Shown here piece by piece: positions 55,897 through 64,000 of a stretch of 64,000 bases of DNA. Both the position numbers and the translations under genes were made by a program. Source of the DNA: Bostrychus sinensis. Taxonomy: Eukaryota; Chordata; Actinopteri; Gobiiformes; Eleotridae. The stretch is from positions 1,498,273 to 1,562,272 of the forward strand of contig CM036253.1 of assembly GCA_020698575.1 (NCBI GenBank). The letters are read 5' to 3'. The notes under the pieces are model-generated. The model was not told the origin of the DNA. It ran no database searches and was given only the letters and a program-made list of their open reading frames with translations. Position 1 is the stretch's first letter. Every line of letters begins with the position of its first letter.

Positions 55897-56859
55897 GGCT
55901 TGAAGGGCTCAGGGAAAGGACTTCAGGCCAATCTCCAGGAATCCAGGAGTCAGCTGCTAAATTAACACACAGTGGTTATGATAACAGAGTTGGCGTCATT
56001 AAACTAGGTTGGGAACCATGGGGCCTAAGGCAGTATGGAGGTCTAACTCCTTTATGGGTTTTTATGGTTTTAATTAAACAAGGACCTAAGGTTGGTCATT
56101 ACTTAGGCTAAGAGGGATATAACACTAAATTTCTTATAGAGTTGATCTGTGTTATCCTTTATTATGAAAGAAGTATACAACCTACTGTGAAACTGAATAA
56201 GACGCACAGAGAAAATATAACCTTTCGAAGTGTTATTTAATTAGACCTATGCAGATTGCAAGATATAGTTAAGAGTTCACGTTTGATTATATAAAATGCT
56301 AAAACATTTGTGGGTTTTTCATATAATGCGTGAAGTCATAGCTAATTAATTTTCTAAACTAAGTATTACTATGTAACATTGAAACTATGTGACTAAACTA
56401 AAGCTCATGCATGCAATAGTAATACAAACAAAAACAAGAGAAAATTGGTTTTCTCTAGAGGGCGTCAGTCCTCTCAAAGGGAACCTTGTTTGGGTTCTGG
56501 GATTTTATTTTGTACCTCGTGTATTACAAATTTTGTTTGCTTGGCTGACAAAATTTTGGGAGTTGAAAATGGCTCTGAGGCTGTCTGTTTGACTGAACTT
56601 CTGCCATTGCTTCAGCTTTGAGAAAATGTCTGCTTCTGCATGTTTACATTTCCTGTTTAGCTGGTACCTTGTACTGAGTTTAGGCAATGGTAGCTAGTTG
56701 CAGCTCAAAACCAGTTTGTAAAGGACTCGGATGGTTCTATTTTAGTTTTGTATTAGAGTGAAAGAGTTAGTGGACACAGAGAGGAGGGGTTAGAGGTTAT
56801 TTACCCCCCTGAGGTGTAGTTGTGTAGGAGGCAAGCTCTCCTAGCTGTGGGTTAGTAGA
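55897..56859 (-). other. 3' untranslated internal region of the LTR element
   Basis: About 960 bp between the ORF stop and the polypurine tract. No envelope or other frame with recognisable content. Confidence 0.7.
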
Positions 56860-59800
56860 TTAGCGTGAGCAGACTGAGTAGCCTTTGATGTATTTTGCCA
56901 CATCTTTCTGCATATGTGGCCGGTAGGCCATATGTCGCAATGCCTGGTGTGTTGCTTTAATGCATTTGTGGCCTGACGCCGGAGTGTCATGTGCGTGCAT
57001 TGGCGTGACCCCCCTGCGAGTCGGAGGCATCATGAACACAGGTGAAGTGTGTGCACCCGAGTCGTGAGCAAGCAAGTCATGACAGAGGCGAGGCAGGGCC
57101 ATAACAGTGCAAAGACGGTTTGAAGGCGGGTCGGAGGCAACAACGGCATCCGAGGTGAAGAGAGAGAAAGGATCAGAAAGATGGAGTGGCAGGGTGCCAA
57201 TCTTTGAATTGGAGGCCTGAGAGGCAGTAAAATCAGGAGGCGCCGAAGCCGTTTCAGCAGAAGTGGAGTCCGCCGGAGCAGACGCAGCTGCAGAACCAGT
57301 GGCTGCAAAAGTAGACGGGGTGGGTTGGGTGGGAAGGGGCGTCAAGATGGTGGACAGCTCCAGGCCAATGGCAGGTTTGTCTGTCTGTGGAGCTATGACC
57401 ACACAGTCAGCCTGGGTGTTTCCCAGGGTTGCACCAGTGAGATTCTGTGGGCATTGAGTCTCCAGAGGAGGAGCTAGAGCGCAGAAGGAGTTGTCCTTTG
57501 AACTCACAGAGTCATGTTCTGGACTTGGTGCAATGGTTAAAGATTGTGCTGGGGTGGCATCAAGGGCATAGCAGTGAGGGTTGGAGGGAAAGATGGGAAA
57601 AGAGAAAGGCAGAGGTTCGCGAACCTGTGCCCAGATTTTCAATTTCTGAAAATCAATAAGTGGCTCAAAGCGATTTAGAAGGTCCATGCCGACAAGGAAA
57701 GGAACTGTATCAATTGGTGACACATACACTGGATGAATCAGTGTCATTGGTCCAATAGTCAGTTGCACTAAGGCCATCTCTGTGAGAGTGGTAAAGCAAT
57801 CTGAGTATGGTTGGACTTCAAGGGAGCAGGGGCAAGACTTCAGGTCTTGATGTGAGCGTTGTGTCGCTGCTTGTAAAGTTTTGAAAAGACTGGCTGACAT
57901 CAGAGTGACGTCTGCAGCCGTATCAAGAAGTGCGTCATGGACCAGCTTGTCTTCCAGTGTGACTGGGAGATAGCGTTTACGAGCTACTCCTTTTTCAGAG
58001 ATGTTGCACAAGAATTGCCGAAATGGTGGTTCATATTTAATGATTGAAGGGTCATCGGTGCATAGGTCAGTGGTGGGACTTACCTGCACCACCGTGACAG
58101 TGCTAGGCGACGTTGAGTCATCTTCTTTACTGTCAGGTGTGAGAGCAGTATGTTGGGCCACTGGGTCATAGGCCGGGGCCAAGTTTGGTTTTGGTCCCTC
58201 GGCCTCTAAGTAGAGGTTTTTATTTGACCCTTCTCTGTGATGAGATTTAGGTTCCTTGTGGCCTTTTGGATTCACAGAGGTCAAAGTGAAAAGGTCAGCC
58301 TTACTTTTATTTTTCTTACACGCTTGAAGTAAGATTCGTTGGATTGTTTCTATATCCTCTTCGCTAAGTTCCAATGAACTGTCTGAGTCTATTGGGTCCT
58401 TAGCCTGAGTGTCTGGTTTAGTCTGGGCCTGCTTACCAGACTCAGGCTCTTGTCCTGAGTCTTCTCTTCTTTGAGGCCATTTCTTTGGACTGTTTTGGCT
58501 CGGTGGGAATTGGTCTCGAGCCCGATAATAATTTCCTTCTCTTTCTTTGCGAAAGTTGTGGGGACCCCCCTGATTTGAGTGATGTCTGGCCCGAGGTTTA
58601 TTGTTGGGCCAAGAATCTCGTTCAGAGTATGACTGATAGTCATTTGTCCCTGACCATGTCTGGTTTCGATTCTGATAGTTTCTTCCTTTGAATGGTTTTG
58701 TTTTCCTTTCATGTCTGGTAGAATGAAAGGAGTGACTTCCCACATTTTTGTGGTTGTAGCCAGACGTTCCTTCCAATTCTAAAGACTGCGACACAGTGAA
58801 GACTGATGGGAGTTCTTCAGATTTGGTCATTGTAGATTTCTGTTTTGTAAAGGCTCTCACAGCTAGCTCCCGAAGCTGGCGGCAAGTCTGTGTGAGTGGG
58901 CATGCTGCAACACCAAGATGGCGGCTCGTAGTAGGGTGGAGGTTATGAATGAAAAGGGTTTTGAAGTTTTTATCCTCCTCCATGTCTGGTTCATTACGTG
59001 AGCCAAAGTAAGCCCTTCGTAAGCGATGGTAATAAGCTTGAGGGGTCTCTTGGTGTGCTTGTTTCACTGCTAGAGCAGCTGTCAGACCCGAAGTGATGGT
59101 AGCATCTGAATACTCTTCGATGAGTGACTGACGAAGAAGCTCATAGTCTTTGCGGACATAAGCAGGTTGACGTTCAATAAAACTGCTAACGTCGCGACTT
59201 GACGTTAGTTTGATTAGAAAGATCCAATCTTCTAAAGATGCGCCTGGGATCCTGTCTAAGTAGAAGTCAATGTCTCTAAGATAGGTACTGGTATCATTAG
59301 CGCCACCAGGTTGAGGTTCAAAGCGCAAAATGTGTCGGGCTATTTTGTCAAAATCCCGGTCTGACGGGCCATAGCTGCTGTACCTACCTGGAGAAGGTCT
59401 TGGCAGTGTCAGAGCTGTATCTCTGTAACCCGAACGTAGTCTGTCAGAGTCTCTGTAGTCCGACCGAAGTCTGTCAGAATCTCTGTAGTCCAAGCAAAGT
59501 CTGTCAGAGTCTCTGTAGTCCGAGCGTGGTCTGTCAGAGTCTCCATAGTGTGTGCGTCTGTCCGTCTCACTGAAGTGTAACTTTCTAGGACTAAACGCTG
59601 GAGTTGTTAGTGGCGAGGAGGGACCCTCTTTCTGTCTTTGTGAGTCCACCAAAGACATTTTAATTGAGTTGACTTCGGCTCTAAGCGCTTTGTTTTCTTC
59701 TTGGATGCGCGTAGCTTCACGTTGATGTTGATTGGTACTACGCTCCAGTAAATCTTCTGTATATTTGAGTCGAAAGTGCATCAAGATGGCCATTTGACCA

Positions 59801-60012
59801 AGCCAGCGGGTCAGCTCTTCTTCCTTTAGCTGCGTAGTTAGGCCTATACTTACCAGAGAGGCCATCGAGGGTTCGAGTTCAGAGGGAGCTGTCCTCTGAA
59901 TTTCATTCATGTAGTTGGGCAGTAACTTCTCAGTTACTTCTCCGAGAACTGTATCCAGATGAGCAAGAGCGTCTATCTGAGCAGACTCATCATGTGAGGT
60001 TGGGTTTTCCAT
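56860..60012 (-). CDS. Gag-protease-integrase-fragment polyprotein of the LTR element
   Basis: One uninterrupted frame of 1,050 codons. In order: an N-terminal helical part; short tandem YRDSDRLRS-type repeats around residues 160-195; a capsid-like region (about 220-410) with ETPQAYYHRLRRAYFGS; a long Arg/Lys/Asn/Gln-rich nucleic-acid-binding-like segment (about 420-540) without a CCHC knuckle; an aspartic protease around residue 696 with LLDTAADVTL and a later FLVGMDLL; a 200-residue Ser/Thr/Pro/Ala-rich linker; and finally an integrase zinc-binding-like end (HDTPASGH, then YSVCSR and stop) whose first expected Cys is Tyr. In complete elements reverse transcriptase and RNase H lie between protease and integrase, so an in-frame internal deletion is inferred. 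The frame is intact, so particle protein could still be made. Exact family (Ty3/gypsy-like or retrovirus-like) not settled. Confidence 0.88.
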   Translation of the reverse strand: MENPTSHDESAQIDALAHLDTVLGEVTEKLLPNYMNEIQRTAPSELEPSMASLVSIGLTTQLKEEELTRWLGQMAILMHFRLKYTEDLLERSTNQHQREATRIQEENKALRAEVNSIKMSLVDSQRQKEGPSSPLTTPAFSPRKLHFSETDRRTHYGDSDRPRSDYRDSDRLCLDYRDSDRLRSDYRDSDRLRSGYRDTALTLPRPSPGRYSSYGPSDRDFDKIARHILRFEPQPGGANDTSTYLRDIDFYLDRIPGASLEDWIFLIKLTSSRDVSSFIERQPAYVRKDYELLRQSLIEEYSDATITSGLTAALAVKQAHQETPQAYYHRLRRAYFGSRNEPDMEEDKNFKTLFIHNLHPTTSRHLGVAACPLTQTCRQLRELAVRAFTKQKSTMTKSEELPSVFTVSQSLELEGTSGYNHKNVGSHSFHSTRHERKTKPFKGRNYQNRNQTWSGTNDYQSYSERDSWPNNKPRARHHSNQGGPHNFRKEREGNYYRARDQFPPSQNSPKKWPQRREDSGQEPESGKQAQTKPDTQAKDPIDSDSSLELSEEDIETIQRILLQACKKNKSKADLFTLTSVNPKGHKEPKSHHREGSNKNLYLEAEGPKPNLAPAYDPVAQHTALTPDSKEDDSTSPSTVTVVQVSPTTDLCTDDPSIIKYEPPFRQFLCNISEKGVARKRYLPVTLEDKLVHDALLDTAADVTLMSASLFKTLQAATQRSHQDLKSCPCSLEVQPYSDCFTTLTEMALVQLTIGPMTLIHPVYVSPIDTVPFLVGMDLLNRFEPLIDFQKLKIWAQVREPLPFSFPIFPSNPHCYALDATPAQSLTIAPSPEHDSVSSKDNSFCALAPPLETQCPQNLTGATLGNTQADCVVIAPQTDKPAIGLELSTILTPLPTQPTPSTFAATGSAAASAPADSTSAETASAPPDFTASQASNSKIGTLPLHLSDPFSLFTSDAVVASDPPSNRLCTVMALPRLCHDLLAHDSGAHTSPVFMMPPTRRGVTPMHAHDTPASGHKCIKATHQALRHMAYRPHMQKDVAKYIKGYSVCSR

Positions 60013-61643
60013 GTTTGTTTACAGTTGCGAAACAAACAAAACAAGAGAAAAAAAAAAAGAATTATTATTTGTTAAAGGAGAATTTCCTTTAAAATGTGTT
60101 GGTTATGTGTCGCGCAGTATTGAAATTCTGTGGTTTTGTTTGGCTAGCCTTAAACTGAGTGAAGTAAGGCTGTAGTGAAATGAGTGTTTTGTTTTATTGT
60201 TGTTATTATTTGGTAATTAAATAGTGAGAGGAGAAAATTTGTTAATAACAGTAGCAATCCTTGCAGTTCAGTGTTAATCAGATCAGTAATCAATTAACAG
60301 TGGTGTAAAACAAGGTTACTAAATGTTATTAGTGAGTGAGTAGGGCCTGGTATTGTAACAGCAATCATGCAAAAAAAAACAGTTGTCAGTCAGGTGAGGT
60401 GCAGAGGTACAAAACTTTTCAGCAAAGCAAATGAAACCAAAGCAGCTCAAAGTGACAAGCATTAGTGTTAGCACTTATTGTTTGAGGCTACAAGTGTTAA
60501 ACATCAGCATGTGAGACTCAAGTTACACATCATACACAAGGCCAAAGCTGGACATTGCAGTGTAATGACATCAAAGTTACAATATGCAGAGTCGGAGGTT
60601 AATCAGGTGATTAGCAAATTGAAGTTATAGCAATGAGTCAAAATAGAGCAATTTAGCAGCAGCAGGATTTACCAGCACTGCAGATAATGGGCAGAGAAGA
60701 TACAACTTTAATTTAAATTGCAGCTGAAATTTGACTGAAATGGCTAAGTCCATTAGTTAAATGTCACTGTATTGTTTGTAGATTAAGGAAAGATTTTTGA
60801 ATCAGTGTTCAAACATTGATTTTGCTCTAACTATGAATAAAACGCTAATTTGTTAGACTATTTTTATTCACAGTTGGGTTTTTCCTTGCGGTTACTCAAA
60901 GTACCCACTAGATGGAGCCAAGGCTCGTGCAAACTATTTGCTTAGCCCTTCCCTTTGGTGGGAGGGCGACATACGTCATCAGACGCGTCACGCGTCTAGG
61001 TCCGCCCTGTTGAGGTGGGCCCGTGTTGATCCAAAATGGTGTCAGTTTCTCTGACTTCGGCCTGAGCAACAAGTTGCAACAACTTCACTTAACGGAACTT
61101 TTAGCAGTTCTTCATAGAGAACACAAAGCAACAGGTCGTCCTGTAGCAGACAATTCACTCCACTAGAGCAATGGGAGCAGTTCATAAGTCTTTACAGACA
61201 GCTTGAGGCAAACTATTTTAGCTTAGCCTAGCTTAGCACTTAGCGTGCTGCGGTTAATTCAAGTATTCAGATTCCGGGCCCGGGTTTATCCGGTTATATC
61301 TGAATTAATCGGGGAATCAACTCCGGAATCTCGCGAAGTTAATTTTTCTCACCGATATAAGAGACGAAATCAAACTCTGGCTCAGCACAGCAGTAAAACG
61401 TCTTAAGGCCTTTTAACAATTAAAATGTTCGCTATGGGTGATTTCTACCACATAGACTTAATTACATGGATCCGTACGTTAGCATTAGCATTAGCAGCGC
61501 GCATTGGTCTTTTCACAGTCACCAAGCATCAAGCATCACAGCAGTAAACAGCGCATTAAACATCCCAGCCAAACAACGCCTTTGATTTGTATTTACCTAT
61601 TTTTAGTGTTTGATTGATCTTGATCTATTAACCAAGTTTCGCT
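60013..61643 (-). other. Long 5' leader of the LTR element
   Basis: About 1.6 kb between primer site and ORF start with no long frame; likely packaging/untranslated leader. 60950-61030 is CpG-richer than its surroundings. A poly-A/T run lies just upstream of the ORF start near 60050. Confidence 0.65.
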
Positions 61644-61665
61644 GGTCCCTGTTTTTCGGGCGCCA
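61644..61665 (-). promoter_or_regulatory. Primer-binding site, tRNA-Lys-like
   Basis: The - strand starts TGGCGCCCGAAAAACAGGGA five bases inside the 5' LTR. It equals the well-known tRNA-Lys(UUU) primer site (TGGCGCCCGAACAGGGAC) except for three additional As. Confidence 0.85.
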
Positions 61666-61670
61666 AATAC

Positions 61671-63149
61671 TGTAGGGTACATATATAAAAATATATACAC
61701 TGAACTAAGACAAAGATTAAGAGTAATAACTCCGCATTGGTACCAGTTAGCCTTGCGCTAACGTGCAGATTAAAACACCTAAACTAATGTCTTAAGAGGG
61801 AAGGATTGACCAGGAGGGACTCAGTTTAATAGATAAAGACCACCAAACTCAACTTAATTTAGATTAAGTATAACGTTTATTTACACAATAAGGTGGAATA
61901 GTGTACTGCGGCACAGGTAAATATCGAAAGGAATGTAATTATGAACAGAACCGTTATGCAGAATTATTGATTAACTAATGATGAATTGCAGTGGAGTAAG
62001 TAATAAATTGACTTATTAAATTATTGGAAATTTATGAATAAGGGAGTAGACTCTGAGACTATAAGTGCCAACTTTGTCAACATAACAACTCTGATCTTAC
62101 GGCGCTCGGTGCAGGAGGGGAAGGTGGTGACGACAGCCAGCCTCCGGTTTCAGCCAGGGGCTCGGATGTTGTTCTTTGTCCTTTAGAGCCGCGGGGTGTA
62201 GCAGGGCTGGTGTTCCCGGCTCCAAACAGCGGTTCGTGGTGTGTCCTCCAAGCTCCACAGCCAGTCGTCAGGTGTCCCGTTATGTTGAACAGGAGCGTGA
62301 TGCCGCTCAGGGAGAGTTTAGCTGTTGTCAGCGTAAGGCAGCGTCAAAGTCTCAGAGTATGGCAAATGTCCCTTTTTATGCCGAATGAAAATTCAATAAA
62401 AATCCTTTCACAGCGATTCGAAACTTTAGAAGTATAACTTCTTAAATTAGCTGCTTTGGTCAAGGCAGCGGTTGTTAAAACTTGCGGATGTTGCGCGGCG
62501 CGAGGCTTTTCAAAATAAACTACAAAAATGATACTCGAACAAAAGTTTGGCTGACTTATTGTGAAAAGATGTTATCACCGGCAAGGTGAACTTAACGCAA
62601 CAAAAATGACGAGAAGAAAAGAAAAATTAAACTTAAAAGACGAAGGAGAGACGGAGACGAGACAAAGACAAGACGAAGACTAAAAACTGGACTGAACTGA
62701 GGAATGTGGGCCGCACCCCAAGATAAGACTGGAGTAAAAGGGGTGTCCCTGGTTCTTCCCTCTGACCTGATAGTGGAGAGGGCTCAAATTACCTCTGCTA
62801 GACACAAAGTAAATGTCATAAAAAGAAATGTGTCTTACTCCACTTCAATTTACGTACCTTTAAAACACATGTTATATTTAACAGTTTGCACAAAACATAG
62901 CTATGACATTTTCCTGTAAAGTAACATGTTAATGCATATAAAGTCTTTTAAACAGATGAAATGTGTCAGGCCTCTGGTTCTTATCAGAGAAGAGAGGAGG
63001 CCTCTTCTGGCATTATTATTGGTCTGCAGTTCGTAAAGGACAGATTTATGTCTTTGTTTTGCATCCTTGGTGGGTAAGCACAGACTTCTCGTCTCCTAGA
63101 GGAATGTCCATTTTTGATAGAATTTGAGCAGTGGCTCAGGTCTCCTACA
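61671..63149 (-). repeat. 5' LTR
   Basis: 1,479 bp, offset from the 3' LTR by exactly 7,266 throughout. It would hold the promoter for the element. About 99.8% identical by eye to its partner. Confidence 0.95.
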
Positions 63150-63153
63150 TATC

Positions 63154-63430
63154 AAAGCTAATTACTGACTGTCTGTATAGTCAGTATAAAGTGTGTTTAT
63201 GGTCTTCACTGCTTCATCAAACTGTTATCTGTGCAGTTATTACAGTTACAGTGCCAGATCATCAGCAGTATCGCCTACGCCAGGGGGGGGCCCGGTCTGT
63301 CCAGGATCAGGACACGGCCCACAGATCATTTGGTTTGGTTTGGACCCAGCTGAGGAGAAAAGACAGAGACAGAGTTATTAAACTCTGAGATCAGAAAACA
63401 ATGAACCACACCAGGCTCTGCTCTGATTGG
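63154..63430. other. Intergenic, no feature recognised
   Basis: Contains a short G-run (63282-63290) and GGTTTGGTTTGG. The small + frames show no domain. Confidence 0.4.
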
Positions 63431-63433
63431 CTC

Positions 63434-64000
63434 CTGTTCACTACACACTATACTCACTACACACTACACACTATACTCACTACACAATATACTGACTACA
63501 CACTATACTCACTACACACTATACTCACTACACACTATATACACTATACTCACTACACACTATATACACTATACTCACTACACACTATACTCACTACACA
63601 CTATACTCACTACACACTATACTCACTACACACTACACAATATACTCACTACACACTACACACTATACACACTACACACTATACTCACTACACACTATAC
63701 TCACTACACACTATACTCACTACACACTATACTCACTACACACTACACTCACTACACACTACACACTATACTCACTACACAATATACTCACTACACACTA
63801 TACTCACTACACACTATACTCACTACACACTATACTCACTACACACTACACACTATACTCACTACAGAATATACTCACTACACACTACACACTATACTCA
63901 CTACACAATATACTCACTACACAATATACTCACTACACAATATACTCACTACACAATATACTCACTACACAATATACTCTACACACTATACTCACTACAC
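63434..64000 (+). repeat. 16-bp minisatellite (ACTACACACTATACTC), continues past the window
   Basis: About 35 units of CACTACACACTATACT with ACAATATACT and ACACTACACACT variants. Confidence 0.95.

Larger units (their letters stand above)
54405..63149 (-). mobile_element. Non-autonomous LTR retroelement, 8.75 kb, very recent insertion
   Basis: Two 1,479-bp direct repeats (54405-55883 and 61671-63149), both TGTAGG...CCTACA, differ by about three bases with no indel. The whole is flanked by TATC at 54401-54404 and 63150-63153, a 4-bp TSD. A tRNA-Lys-like primer site lies next to the right LTR and a purine tract next to the left LTR, so transcription runs on the - strand: 5' LTR right, 3' LTR left. 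The single long ORF has gag, protease and an integrase fragment; no reverse transcriptase, RNase H, integrase catalytic core or envelope was found. About 290 bp downstream of the SPNS1 polyadenylation signal. Confidence 0.95.

Noticed and set aside
54405..63149. Segmental duplication (1.48-kb direct repeats 7.3 kb apart)
   Set aside because: TG...CA ends, TSD, primer site, purine tract and gag-protease ORF show these are LTRs of one insertion.

Overview
The window is nuclear DNA of a bony fish (teleost). It has spliced vertebrate genes with GT-AG introns, an NLR-type immune gene ending in PRY-SPRY, many fish-type DNA transposons (hAT-like, Tc1-like, foldback), an L1/Tx1-like LINE and an LTR retroelement. 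No prokaryotic genes, rRNA, tRNA or CRISPR array was seen. The species cannot be named from the sequence alone.

Layout. 1-2805 is the 3' end of an NLR/NLRP-like gene on the + strand (ribonuclease-inhibitor-type LRR exons, then PRY-SPRY). A 33-bp minisatellite that copies an exon end with its splice donor runs through it, and the SPRY exon carries a long Ser/Pro-rich insertion. 2.8-10.3 kb is a transposon-rich gap: a TTAA-flanked element, a hAT-like element with a perfect 8-bp target-site duplication (TSD), and a LINE on the - strand with an 18-bp TSD. 10.4-16.7 kb is SGF29 (+), the SAGA/ATAC tandem-Tudor H3K4me3 reader, with an apparent 1-base insertion near its 3' end. 18.0-32.8 kb is NFATC2IP (+), with two C-terminal SUMO-like domains. 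35.1-54.1 kb is SPNS1 (+), the lysosomal spinster-type MFS transporter; its proposed promoter holds a perfect CLEAR/TFEB palindrome. 54.4-63.15 kb is a very young LTR retroelement on the - strand with 1,479-bp LTRs, a tRNA-Lys-like primer site, one 1,050-codon gag-protease-integrase-fragment ORF, and no reverse transcriptase. The window ends in a 16-bp minisatellite.

The three complete genes are head-to-tail on the + strand. NFATC2IP-SPNS1 adjacency, with SGF29 nearby, matches conserved vertebrate linkage (human 16p11.2). They do not form one pathway: chromatin reading, SUMO-linked signalling and genome stability, and lysosomal lipid export.

The most striking feature is how tandem repeats shape introns. 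An 11-bp repeat family (consensus close to CTGGTTTAGNC) appears in at least nine arrays in introns of all three genes, and several SPNS1 introns are almost nothing else. Arrays often start at a splice donor or end within tens of bases of an acceptor. They leave very long open frames that are not genes. All identifications come from reading the sequence; none was checked by database search.
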